From positions 124,001 through 188,000 of the forward strand of contig NOWV01000138.1 of assembly GCA_003344405.1 (NCBI GenBank): 64,000 bases of DNA, written 5' to 3'. How positions within the stretch are numbered: position 1 is the stretch's first letter; each line of letters starts with the position of its first letter. The position numbers and the translations under genes were made by a program. Below are positions 23,841 to 33,985 of the stretch, piece by piece. The DNA comes from Trichoplax sp. H2. Its lineage: Eukaryota > Placozoa > Uniplacotomia > Trichoplacea. Under the pieces are notes generated by a model. That model was not told where the DNA came from and made no database searches. It saw only the letters and a list, made by a program, of their open reading frames with translations.

Positions 23841-24812
23841 TTACGAATCCCGACTCGAGAATCCAGTCCATTCTTCGCTTACTTCCCACAATTTTTTTGC
23901 CACGCCATCATCACAAGCTTGCGGTGCACAGTCTTTCTGACGGCAGTCAGCAAAGTATTCACCAGTTACTCCATTTAATGACTCATCGACTGCACAAAAG
24001 ATGGTGGTTTGAGCTCCTTGTTTGGATGTTTTCAGTACAAGCCAAAATAAGGGTGCTAATAAAAAATTGAAAAGGCCGACTTGATAGATAGAGAAATGGC
24101 GAAGAAGATCGGTATGAACTACGCCTGGATGTAACGAATTGGCAGTAACACCAGTGCCTTGTAATCTATGAGACAACTGACGAACAAATAAAACATTGGC
24201 CAGTTTACTTTGAAAATATGCAGTGTAAGGGTTGTAATTTTGGGGGTTATTTAAATCATGGAAATTCATTTTGCCACGTCGATGAGCTTTGGAACTGACA
24301 ACGACAATTCTGCTTGGTGTACAGGCTTTCAATTTATCTAATAATAAATTCGTTAATAAAAAGTGGCCTAAATGATTGGTCCCAAATTGCATTTCAAATC
24401 CATCTGCAGTTTGCGTGTACGGGCACATCATCACGCCAGCGTTATTAATTAAAATGTCTAGACGAGCTTCATTCTCGTTAAAATGCTTGGCAAAATCACG
24501 TACAGATTGGAACGATGCAAGATCGAGTTTTCGAAAGACAACATTGCTATTTCCACTTAACTTAATAATATCTCTAATAGCATCCATGGCTTTACTTTCA
24601 CTACGACAAGCTAAAATAATTCGAGCACCTCGTTTAGCTAAATCGATAGCCGTTTCTTTACCGATGCCAGTATTGCCACCAGTAATAATAACTGTTTTAT
24701 GATCCAGTCGAGCTTGACTACGACATGAGCCACCTCTCAAATAGCATCTTAAAAGGAAGATTGAAACACCAGTGATCCCAACAACCGCTGCAATTTCAGT
24801 AGTCGATAGCAT
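23841..24812 (-). CDS. Membrane-anchored short-chain dehydrogenase (RDH11-14-like)
   Basis: Single-exon gene of 323 residues from ATG 24812. An upstream extension to 24839 has no ATG. Order: N-terminal membrane segment (about 7-24), arginine/cysteine patch, NAD(P)-binding TGGNTGIG, the DLASFQSVRDFA segment, NNAG, structural Asn in FGTNHLGHF, catalytic Ser in VVVSSKAH, and active-site Y-F-Q-S-K followed by LAN. The C-terminus has the family's LHPG, KTSKQGAQT and YFADC blocks. By family, it would reduce or oxidise retinoids or other lipophilic carbonyls with NADP(H) at the ER or mitochondrial membrane; the substrate cannot be read from sequence. It diverges from the plus-strand paralogs at 26-35 kb. 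A four-copy minisatellite begins at its start region and fills its promoter. Confidence 0.93.
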   Translation of the reverse strand: MLSTTEIAAVVGITGVSIFLLRCYLRGGSCRSQARLDHKTVIITGGNTGIGKETAIDLAKRGARIILACRSESKAMDAIRDIIKLSGNSNVVFRKLDLASFQSVRDFAKHFNENEARLDILINNAGVMMCPYTQTADGFEMQFGTNHLGHFLLTNLLLDKLKACTPSRIVVVSSKAHRRGKMNFHDLNNPQNYNPYTAYFQSKLANVLFVRQLSHRLQGTGVTANSLHPGVVHTDLLRHFSIYQVGLFNFLLAPLFWLVLKTSKQGAQTTIFCAVDESLNGVTGEYFADCRQKDCAPQACDDGVAKKLWEVSEEWTGFSSRDS

Positions 24813-24827
24813 ATTGACGATTTGATC

Positions 24828-25292
24828 AAGTAATACCAATGAGACTATTTTGATCGACCACGACAGATTAATGATCAGTAGTGGAATGGACTTTTAATTC
24901 CTGTATAGTAACTAGACCACAGTAATTTTGCTTTTTCAGTCTAGTAATAGCAATGAGACTATTTCGATCGAACACGACAGATTAATGATCAGCAGTGGAA
25001 TGGACTTTTAATTCCTGTATAGTAACTCCAACACCACAATAATTTTGCTTTTTCAGTCAAGTAATACCAATGAGACTATTTCGATCGACCACGACAGATG
25101 AACGATCAGTAGTGGAATGGACTTTTAATTCCTGTATAGTAACTAGACCACAGTAATTTTGCTTTTTCAGTCTAGTAATACCAATGAGACTATTTCGATC
25201 GAACACGACAGATTAATGATCAGCAGTGGAATAGACTCTTCATTCCTGTATAGTAACTACAACACCACAGTAATTTTGCCTTTTCAGTCTAC
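24828..25292. repeat. Minisatellite, 4 x 114-117 bp
   Basis: Four tandem copies start at about 24831, 24945, 25062 and 25176. Each has the core 'caatgagactattt...gatc' and ends with 'aattttgctttttcagt' or a close variant. Copies are near-identical, with a few substitutions and a 3-bp indel. The array abuts the 5' end of the SDR gene at 23841-24812, so it lies in that gene's promoter or 5' leader. Confidence 0.92.
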
Positions 25293-25299
25293 GATAGGA

Positions 25300-25785
25300 T
25301 TGCGACTTTGTTGGGGGGTCTGCAGATGCCAACTTCCTCTTTCGAGCAAGAAGTGTTGTAATTGATTTTTGCACTAAACTGACTAAAGGGCAGCGTATGA
25401 AAGTCGATTCTTTCTAACAAGGTCAATAGGAAGCAGCAGAAAGCAGGACTGTTCCAAGTTGTAAGCTACAACTAGTCTAAAAGCTTATGCAGAGATTTTG
25501 GGATATGCTGTAAAAAGGTCATGAACCGAAATAATATGCACTAGTTGTTTGTGCATTTGTATTGTCTGCCTGTTTCGTCGTCGTCTACGTTGCTGACTAA
25601 ATAGTCGAGGGATCTAATGTACACTACAGACCCTTAATGGTAAAAGACTCTAATGTACACTAGTTGTTTGTGCATTTGTAATGTCTATCTGGTTTGTGAA
25701 AGTAAACGTTGCTGAATAAATACTCTTATTTCCCTTAGGATGTTTTCCACTCCTTTTTCCGTAGTCTTCCATCAACGACGCTTAA
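25300..25785 (+). promoter_or_regulatory. SDR upstream region, homologous to 28.98-29.4 kb
   Basis: This spacer is recognisably similar to 28.98-29.40 kb. Shared blocks include 'gtaaaaaggtcatgaacc' and 'ttgtattgtctg'. It is clearly diverged, unlike the coding regions downstream. It is the ancestral promoter region of the first plus-strand SDR copy. Confidence 0.6.
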
Positions 25786-26165
25786 ATAACGTAATGAATA
25801 GAGTTGAATAACGCAGGAAACAGTCTAGTATTTTAACAGTAAAATCCATACTAGTTTACCTGTGTACCCTATTTAAACAAATAACCTACTAAACAGAGTT
25901 GAGTAATACATAACTAGACCGTCTTTTAACTGAATCTGATCTACTTTGCCTATGTACCCTATTTAAACAAATAACCTACTAAACAGAGTTGAATAATGCA
26001 GGAGACAGTGTAGTATTTTAACAGTAAAATCTGATCTAGTTTGCCTATGTACCCTATTTAAACAAATAACCTACTAAACAGAGTTGATAATACAGGAGAC
26101 AGTCTAGTATTTCAACAGTAAAATCTAATTTAGACTGGTTTACGTGTTTACCCTATCTAAAGCAA
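25786..26165 (+). repeat. Minisatellite of about 90-95 bp before SDR copy 1
   Basis: Near-identical blocks 'accctatttaaacaaataac' start at 25866, 25956 and 26051, with partial copies at both ends (from about 25786 and to about 26165). Units also share 'gagttgaataa' and 'agtattttaacagtaaaatc'. A single diverged relative lies upstream of SDR copy 2 near 29410-29480. Confidence 0.88.
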
Positions 26166-26231
26166 CGCCATTTTGTTGTTTATTTGCAATTCAAACTCTT
26201 CCTTTTACCGGCGTTGCAACTGCTAAACTCA

Positions 26232-27211
26232 ATGATGGTCAACATGCCATCGACTCCTGAAATTGCTGCTGTAGTTGGTATCACTGCGATTTCTTTCGGA
26301 CTACTACGATATTTTGTGCAAGGTGGTATCTGTCGTAGTAAAGCTCGTCTGGATAACAAGACAGTCATTATTACCGGAGCCAACACTGGTATCGGGAAAG
26401 AAACAGCCATTGATTTAGCTAAACGAGGCGCTAGAATTATTGTAGCTTGTCGTAATGAAAGTAAAGGGACGACAGCTGCCAAAGAAATTATTCAATTAAG
26501 CGGTAATACTCAAGTTGTCTTTCGAAAGCTCGATCTAGCATCATTTCAATCCATACGTCATTTTGCTAATCATTTTAACGAGAATGAAGATCGTCTGGAT
26601 ATTTTAATTAATAATGCTGGCGTTTTATGGTGTCCGTATATGGAGACTGAAGACGGATTTGAAATGCAATTTGGAACCAACCATTTAGGCCATTTCTTAT
26701 TGATTTATTGTTGGATAAGTTAAAGGCATGTGCACCAACTAGGATCGTTGTAGTATCATCACAAGCGCATTTCCATGGCAAGATGAATTTCGATGATTTA
26801 AATGGCAAGAAAAATTACAATTCTTACACGGCTTATTTCCATAGTAAACTGGCCAATGTCTTATTTGCACATGAATTAGCTAGAAGATTACAAGGGACTG
26901 GTGTGACAGCTAATTCATTACATCCAGGTGCAGTCAAGACTGATATTGCTCGTCATTTATCAATCTATCAAAACAGCTTCTTGAACATTCTAGTACAGCC
27001 TCTTTATTGGCTTTTCATGAAAACGGCAAAGCAAGGAGCACAAACATCAATTTATTGTGCAATCGATGAATCTATCGATGGTGTTACCGGTAAATACTTT
27101 GCCGATTGTCGAGAAACAAAGTGTTTACCACAAGGACGTGATGATGGAGCTGCTAAAAAATTGTGGGAACTAAGTGAAGAGATGACTGGACTTTGCAAAA
27201 ACCAAGAATAA
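26232..27211 (+). pseudogene. SDR copy 1, inactivated by a 4-bp deletion
   Basis: From ATG 26232 this reads as an RDH11-14-like SDR almost identical to the intact gene at 29555-30538. A 4-bp deletion (CCAA missing after FGTNHLGHFLL, near 26705) shifts the frame to a stop at 26721-26723. The rest of the enzyme, including the catalytic Ser and YxxxK, continues open in the new frame to 27211. Apart from the deletion, the sequence from 26337 onward matches copy 2 by eye. The first ~35 codons and the promoter differ. The NADP site is intact but the product would lack the active site. A sequencing error must be excluded before calling it dead. Confidence 0.8.
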
Positions 27212-27429
27212 CCCTTTTGACGACGGTAATGGAAGATGTAAGGGCAAATTGTTGTAAACTTCTCACCGCAGCACTGGTATTGGTAGAAATGTGGATTTAA
27301 TTGATCAATTTACTCTGCCTTCCATATTATTAAACGTAGTCCATCAGTGACTGTATGTAGACTAAACGAAACTAATTGAATGCAATGATGATTGAATTAT
27401 TAATGGTCAATTTAATGTATTTAGCGATA

Positions 27430-27435
27430 AATAAA
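27430..27435 (+). promoter_or_regulatory. Polyadenylation signal AATAAA (copy 1)
   Basis: AATAAA about 220 nt after the SDR copy 1 stop, in a 3' flank identical to that of copy 2. Confidence 0.4.
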
Positions 27436-27773
27436 CACCTACGTTCGCTTCAGATTTATTCCGCATGGATACCCTGTTGACTGTCTGAACTCATGCTCGT
27501 ACTTGAACATGATTTTCATGTTTTGCATCGATGATGGACTATCTGTTGTTGATTAAAGAGAGTTATTTAGAATGACAGTCGCATGAATTGAATTCATGCT
27601 GCGTTCAAAGGGTTAAGGTACAAACTGGAGTTGCCCTTACCGTAATATTGCAGTATATTTTCCTGGAGTAAACTAAGATGGGTGTTTACAAGTATATCAC
27701 AGACCCAGAGCCTAGAAATCATTCGCATCCTTGTCAAGCCTTTTGAAAGGGAAGGGAGCAGCAATGACAAGGA

Positions 27774-28910
27774 TGAAATGGTACCATCGTTTTTATAGTG
27801 TTCAACTCTGAGGCAACCAAAAGCTGCTTAGGAAAGAGGTCATTCTCTCTTTATTTACAATATGCTAAAATATAAACTGCAACTTGCAATCTAGGAAATG
27901 ATCAGTAAAAGGATTTGTAAGAATGCCGTTGGAAATTGCAATAACGTTGTCAAATGGTACCATCACATTTATAGTGTTCAGTACTAGGGCAATCAACAGC
28001 TGCCTAAGAAATAAGTTCTTCTCTCTTTATTTACAGTATGCTAAAATATCAACTGCAACTTCCAATCTAGGAAATGATCAGTAAAAGGATTTGTAAGAAT
28101 GCCATTGGAAATTGCAATAATGTTGTTAATCGAACCTTTCTCAGGTCTAGTTCAATACCGGGACAATCGCTTAGGGAATAGTTTATTCTCTCTTTCTTGA
28201 CTGTATGCTAAAATATCGACTGCAACTTGCAATCTAGGAAAGGATTTGTAAGAATGCCATTGGAAATTGCAATAACGATGTTAACCGAACCTTTCTCAGG
28301 TCTAATTCAGTACCGGGGCAATCACTTAAGGAATAGGTTATTCTCTCTTTATTGACTGTATGCTAAAATATCAACTGCAACTTGCAATCTAGGAAATGAT
28401 CAGTAAAAGGATTTGTAAGAGTGCCGTTGGAAATTGCAATAACGTTGTCAAATGGTACCATCATTTTTATAGTGTTTAGTACTAGGGCAATCAACAGCTG
28501 CCTAGGAAATAAGTTCTTCTCTCTTTATTTACAGTATGCTAAAATATCAACTGCAACTTACAACCTAGGAAATGATCAGTAAAAGGATTTGTTAGGATGC
28601 CATTGGAAATTGCAACAATGTTGTTAACCAAACGTTTCTCAGGTCTAGTTCAGTACCGGGGCAATCACTTAGGGAATAGTTTATTCTCTCTTTATTGACT
28701 GTATGCCAAAATATCAACTGCAACTTGCAATCTAGGAAATGATCAGTAAAAGGATTTGTAAGAATGCCATTAGAAATTGCAATGACATTGTTCAATGATA
28801 CCGTCATTTTTATAGTGTTCAGTACTAGGGCAATCAAAAGCTGCTTAAGGAATAATTTCTTCTCTCCTTATTGACAGTAAGCTAAAATATCAATATGAAC
28901 TTCCAATCTA
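27774..28910 (+). repeat. Higher-order minisatellite, about 152-176 bp units (array A)
   Basis: Six copies of the block 'aggatttgtaagaatgcc' or a close variant start near 27911, 28087, 28239, 28409, 28584 and 28751. Units fall into two types that partly alternate. One contains 'tttatagtgttcagtact'; the other contains 'cctttctcaggtctagttca' and 'taccggggcaatc'. Both end with a CTAAAATATCAACTGCAACTT block. No coding capacity is evident. Confidence 0.9.
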
Positions 28911-28979
28911 TAAAGTCTTCAATGGCAATATTTATATTAATTTCTATCACTTTAGAAGGATAATTTTACTTTATGTGCA

Positions 28980-29554
28980 CCAGGAGTTTCTGACGAGACT
29001 ATAAAACGCCGGTGCCTGAATACCACTTTTTAGTTAATTAGTCGGTTAGTTAGTCAATTGCTATTCAATTGCCTGCTAAAGGGTTGCATATGAAATTCTC
29101 AGTAGATTTCTTCTCAAAGTCAATACTGTAGTACCTAACAGAAACAGCAACTATTCCAACTTGGAAGTTGCAAACTACACTGTAATTAGTATAAACTCCA
29201 TGCACAGATTTTTTAGACGTGCAGTAAAAAGGTCATGAACCTAAATACGCGTATATACTATACAGTACGGTAGAATTTGTGCACTTGTATTGTCTGTCTC
29301 ATCGTAACAGGTAAACATCGCTGAAGAAATAAATACTCTACTGTACATATTTTCAACTGTTGTTTTCCACTCACCGGCAGTTCAATAATGTACTAAATCG
29401 ATTCCAATAGTGCAGGAGAAAGTAGCGTATTTTAGCAGGAAAATCCTTACTGTTTTAGTGGCGTACCCCAATATACAATCAATCAAAGCCACTTTCTGTT
29501 GTTTATTTGCAATTAAAATCCATCCTAACACCGACATTGAAATTGCTGAACTCA
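28980..29554 (+). promoter_or_regulatory. Upstream region of SDR copy 2
   Basis: Contains the presumed promoter and leader of the gene starting at 29555. It is a perfect match by eye to 32307-32881 upstream of copy 3, and a diverged match to 25.3-25.76 kb upstream of copy 1. No TATA box can be assigned with confidence. Confidence 0.5.
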
Positions 29555-30538
29555 ATGATGGTCAACATGCCATCGACTCCTGAAATTGCTGCTGTAGTTG
29601 GTATCACTGCGATTTCTCTTATACTACTACGATATTTTGTGCAAGGTAGTATCTGTCGAAGTAAAGCTCGTCTGGATAACAAGACAGTCATTATTACCGG
29701 AGCCAACACTGGTATCGGGAAAGAAACAGCCATTGATTTAGCTAAACGAGGCGCTAGAATTATTGTAGCTTGTCGTAATGAAAGTAAAGGGACGACAGCT
29801 GCCAAAGAAATTATTCAATTAAGCGGTAATACTCAAGTTGTCTTTCGAAAGCTCGATCTAGCATCATTTCAATCCATACGTCATTTTGCTAATCATTTTA
29901 ACGAGAATGAAGATCGTCTGGATATTTTAATTAATAATGCTGGCGTTTTATGGTGTCCGTATATGGAGACTGAAGACGGATTTGAAATGCAATTTGGAAC
30001 CAACCATTTAGGCCATTTCTTATTGACCAATTTATTGTTGGATAAGTTAAAGGCATGTGCACCAACTAGGATCGTTGTAGTATCATCACAAGCGCATTTC
30101 CATGGCAAGATGAATTTCGATGATTTAAATGGCAAGAAAAATTACAATTCTTACACGGCTTATTTCCATAGTAAACTGGCCAATGTCTTATTTGCACATG
30201 AATTAGCTAGAAGATTACAAGGGACTGGTGTGACAGCTAATTCATTACATCCAGGTGCAGTCAAGACTGATATTGCTCGTCATTTATCAATCTATCAAAA
30301 CAGCTTCTTGAACATTCTAGTACAGCCTCTTTATTGGCTTTTCATGAAAACGGCAAAGCAAGGAGCACAAACATCAATTTATTGTGCAATCGATGAATCT
30401 ATCGATGGTGTTACCGGTAAATACTTTGCCGATTGTCGAGAAACAAAGTGTTTACCACAAGGACGTGATGATGGAGCTGCTAAAAAATTGTGGGAACTAA
30501 GTGAAGAGATGACTGGACTTTGCAAAAACCAAGAATAA
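29555..30538 (+). CDS. Membrane-anchored short-chain dehydrogenase, intact SDR copy 2
   Basis: Single exon, 327 residues from ATG 29555; the frame extends upstream to 29507 without an ATG. Features in order: membrane segment (about 11-29), TGANTGIG cofactor loop (48-55), NNAG (127-130), Asn150 in FGTNHLGHF, Ser177/178 in VVVSSQAH, Y203 and K207 of the active site (YFHSK), LHPG (231-234), and the C-terminal KTAKQGAQTSIYCA and YFADC blocks. By family this is an NADP(H)-dependent retinal or lipid-aldehyde reductase facing a membrane; the substrate is unknown. Its promoter and first ~35 codons match the truncated copy 3 and the rest matches copy 1, so it appears to be a crossover product. It is the only full-length member of the three near-identical copies. 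Confidence 0.93.
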   Translation: MMVNMPSTPEIAAVVGITAISLILLRYFVQGSICRSKARLDNKTVIITGANTGIGKETAIDLAKRGARIIVACRNESKGTTAAKEIIQLSGNTQVVFRKLDLASFQSIRHFANHFNENEDRLDILINNAGVLWCPYMETEDGFEMQFGTNHLGHFLLTNLLLDKLKACAPTRIVVVSSQAHFHGKMNFDDLNGKKNYNSYTAYFHSKLANVLFAHELARRLQGTGVTANSLHPGAVKTDIARHLSIYQNSFLNILVQPLYWLFMKTAKQGAQTSIYCAIDESIDGVTGKYFADCRETKCLPQGRDDGAAKKLWELSEEMTGLCKNQE

Positions 30539-30756
30539 CCCTTTTGACGACGGTAATGGAAGATGTAAGGGCAAATTGTTGTAAACTTCTCACCGCAGCA
30601 CTGGTATTGGTAGAAATGTGGATTTAATTGATCAATTTACTCTGCCTTCCATATTATTAAACGTAGTCCATCAGTGACTGTATGTAGACTAAACGAAACT
30701 AATTGAATGCAATGATGATTGAATTATTAATGGTCAATTTAATGTATTTAGCGATA

Positions 30757-30762
30757 AATAAA
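30757..30762 (+). promoter_or_regulatory. Polyadenylation signal AATAAA (copy 2)
   Basis: AATAAA about 220 nt past the SDR copy 2 stop. It is the nearest such hexamer I found downstream. Confidence 0.45.
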
Positions 30763-31100
30763 CACCTACGTTCGCTTCAGATTTATTCCGCATGGATACC
30801 CTGTTGACTGTCTGAACTCATGCTCGTACTTGAACATGATTTTCATGTTTTGCATCGATGATGGACTATCTGTTGTTGATTAAAGAGAGTTATTTAGAAT
30901 GACAGTCGCATGAATTGAATTCATGCTGCGTTCAAAGGGTTAAGGTACAAACTGGAGTTGCCCTTACCGTAATATTGCAGTATATTTTCCTGGAGTAAAC
31001 TAAGATGGGTGTTTACAAGTATATCACAGACCCAGAGCCTAGAAATCATTCGCATCCTTGTCAAGCCTTTTGAAAGGGAAGGGAGCAGCAATGACAAGGA

Positions 31101-32237
31101 TGAAATGGTACCATCGTTTTTATAGTGTTCAACTCTGAGGCAACCAAAAGCTGCTTAGGAAAGAGGTCATTCTCTCTTTATTTACAATATGCTAAAATAT
31201 AAACTGCAACTTGCAATCTAGGAAATGATCAGTAAAAGGATTTGTAAGAATGCCGTTGGAAATTGCAATAACGTTGTCAAATGGTACCATCACATTTATA
31301 GTGTTCAGTACTAGGGCAATCAACAGCTGCCTAAGAAATAAGTTCTTCTCTCTTTATTTACAGTATGCTAAAATATCAACTGCAACTTCCAATCTAGGAA
31401 ATGATCAGTAAAAGGATTTGTAAGAATGCCATTGGAAATTGCAATAATGTTGTTAATCGAACCTTTCTCAGGTCTAGTTCAATACCGGGACAATCGCTTA
31501 GGGAATAGTTTATTCTCTCTTTCTTGACTGTATGCTAAAATATCGACTGCAACTTGCAATCTAGGAAAGGATTTGTAAGAATGCCATTGGAAATTGCAAT
31601 AACGATGTTAACCGAACCTTTCTCAGGTCTAATTCAGTACCGGGGCAATCACTTAAGGAATAGGTTATTCTCTCTTTATTGACTGTATGCTAAAATATCA
31701 ACTGCAACTTGCAATCTAGGAAATGATCAGTAAAAGGATTTGTAAGAGTGCCGTTGGAAATTGCAATAACGTTGTCAAATGGTACCATCATTTTTATAGT
31801 GTTTAGTACTAGGGCAATCAACAGCTGCCTAGGAAATAAGTTCTTCTCTCTTTATTTACAGTATGCTAAAATATCAACTGCAACTTACAACCTAGGAAAT
31901 GATCAGTAAAAGGATTTGTTAGGATGCCATTGGAAATTGCAACAATGTTGTTAACCAAACGTTTCTCAGGTCTAGTTCAGTACCGGGGCAATCACTTAGG
32001 GAATAGTTTATTCTCTCTTTATTGACTGTATGCCAAAATATCAACTGCAACTTGCAATCTAGGAAATGATCAGTAAAAGGATTTGTAAGAATGCCATTAG
32101 AAATTGCAATGACATTGTTCAATGATACCGTCATTTTTATAGTGTTCAGTACTAGGGCAATCAAAAGCTGCTTAAGGAATAATTTCTTCTCTCCTTATTG
32201 ACAGTAAGCTAAAATATCAATATGAACTTCCAATCTA
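31101..32237 (+). repeat. Higher-order minisatellite (array B)
   Basis: Exact positional counterpart of the array at 27774-28910, shifted by 3327 bp, with the same six units in the same order. Confidence 0.9.
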
Positions 32238-32306
32238 TAAAGTCTTCAATGGCAATATTTATATTAATTTCTATCACTTTAGAAGGATAATTTTACTTTA
32301 TGTGCA

Positions 32307-32881
32307 CCAGGAGTTTCTGACGAGACTATAAAACGCCGGTGCCTGAATACCACTTTTTAGTTAATTAGTCGGTTAGTTAGTCAATTGCTATTCAATTGCC
32401 TGCTAAAGGGTTGCATATGAAATTCTCAGTAGATTTCTTCTCAAAGTCAATACTGTAGTACCTAACAGAAACAGCAACTATTCCAACTTGGAAGTTGCAA
32501 ACTACACTGTAATTAGTATAAACTCCATGCACAGATTTTTTAGACGTGCAGTAAAAAGGTCATGAACCTAAATACGCGTATATACTATACAGTACGGTAG
32601 AATTTGTGCACTTGTATTGTCTGTCTCATCGTAACAGGTAAACATCGCTGAAGAAATAAATACTCTACTGTACATATTTTCAACTGTTGTTTTCCACTCA
32701 CCGGCAGTTCAATAATGTACTAAATCGATTCCAATAGTGCAGGAGAAAGTAGCGTATTTTAGCAGGAAAATCCTTACTGTTTTAGTGGCGTACCCCAATA
32801 TACAATCAATCAAAGCCACTTTCTGTTGTTTATTTGCAATTAAAATCCATCCTAACACCGACATTGAAATTGCTGAACTCA
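32307..32881 (+). promoter_or_regulatory. Upstream region of SDR copy 3
   Basis: Identical by eye to the region before SDR copy 2 (28980-29554). It now precedes a truncated gene. Confidence 0.5.
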
Positions 32882-33334
32882 ATGATGGTCAACATGCCAT
32901 CGACTCCTGAAATTGCTGCTGTAGTTGGTATCACTGCGATTTCTCTTATACTACTACGATATTTTGTGCAAGGTAGTATCTGTCGAAGTAAAGCTCGTCT
33001 GGATAACAAGACAGTCATTATTACCGGAGCCAACACTGGTATCGGGAAAGAAACAGCCATTGATTTAGCTAAACGAGGCGCTAGAATTATTGTAGCTTGT
33101 CGTAATGAAAGTAAAGGGACGACAGCTGCCAAAGAAATTATTCAATTAAGCGGTAATACTCAAGTTGTCTTTCGAAAGCTCGATCTAGCATCATTTCAAT
33201 CCATACGTCATTTTGCTAATCATTTTAACGAGAATGAAGATCGTCTGGATATTTTAATTAATAATGCAATGTTCAGTAAAAGGATTTGTAAGAATGCCAT
33301 TGGCAATTACAATGACGTTGTTGGAGTAAGATGA
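32882..33334 (+). pseudogene. SDR copy 3, truncated and fused to repeat DNA
   Basis: Starts at ATG 32882 and matches the intact copy 2 exactly by eye through RLDILINNA, ending near 33267. The reading frame then runs into about 65 bp derived from the nearby minisatellite (AATGTTCAGTAAAAGGATTTG and following) and stops at 33334. The predicted product would have the membrane anchor and cofactor loop but no catalytic Ser, Tyr or Lys. The break joins gene and repeat at a short AATG-type microhomology. Confidence 0.85.
33268..33331 (+). repeat. Displaced minisatellite fragment
   Basis: A single partial unit of the 27.8/31.1-kb array, with a few substitutions, stuck onto the truncated SDR copy 3. 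It marks a rearrangement breakpoint. Confidence 0.75.
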
Positions 33335-33985
33335 TGTTTAGTCTTAACCATCCTAGCTGTTCATCACTCGTACCCTTGTGGATATTAGGACATTATCTGG
33401 ATGAGATTTATTTCCAGCCACTTTTGCTATTCCTTATTTACTTTTTACAAGCACTGTGGAGGAGGAAATTGCATCCATTCAATGGTGACATTCTTTTTGC
33501 AAGGCAAGGACTTGAAACTACTTTTACAGCAGTATAGGCAGCAATCGTGCAGTCCAGTATCACAGTACCACAGTAGAGTGCTACACCGACGTGATACAGC
33601 GACTGATGAGTTTAATTACAGCGCAAGTTCATCAGTCCTGTCTATCGCTAGCAAAAGTAATGTCACTCCTGGCCATCCAATACTGCTGGTATGACGTCAC
33701 ACCGGCAAAAGGTCACGTAGCAGTACACAGGTCTACTTCGGACTAAAAGCAATGTTCATATTGTGTCATCAGCCAGCTGATTCTGCCTGTCAAGGAGCTC
33801 TTGTCACTGACTATGTTTTATACACTCTACTACACTAGAGTACTCCATCACGGGTGCTCTCCCTTGCAACTAGATTGCCACTATTTAATTATAATAATCA
33901 TCATCACGACAGTTATCCGTCTTCCTTTTCCTTTCCAATCGAGTAAAATTGGCAAGTTTAAAATTGCTTCTGCTAATCATCCAAG
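33335..33985 (+). promoter_or_regulatory. Upstream region of SDR copy 4
   Basis: About 650 bp between the broken copy 3 and the intact copy 4. It is not obviously similar to the promoters of copies 1-3. It holds no supported gene; frames of up to 97 codons are open but unrecognised. Confidence 0.4.

Larger units (their letters stand above)
26337..29659 (+). repeat. 3.3-kb tandem duplication, unit 1
   Basis: From 26337 the sequence recurs at an offset of 3323 bp, and after the 4-bp deletion at 3327 bp. The unit holds most of an SDR gene, its 3' flank, a minisatellite and the promoter plus first ~35 codons of the next SDR. I saw no difference from unit 2 other than the deletion. Confidence 0.9.
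29660..32986 (+). repeat. 3.3-kb tandem duplication, unit 2
   Basis: Second copy of the 3327-bp unit. The identity with unit 1 continues into a partial third copy ending at 33267. A repeat this long and this similar could be very recent, or partly an assembly artefact from two haplotypes. Confidence 0.9.

Noticed and set aside
24376-24702. 108-codon plus-strand frame inside the minus-strand SDR
   Set aside because: Antisense shadow of conserved SDR codons.
27774-28910. CRISPR-like repeat array
   Set aside because: Units are head-to-tail 152-176-bp minisatellite copies with no short repeat/unique spacer structure, and the genome is eukaryotic.
29503-29805. 100-codon minus-strand frame antisense to the SDR gene (also at 26180 and 32830)
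   Set aside because: Shadow of the SDR coding strand; it appears in every SDR copy and has no independent support.
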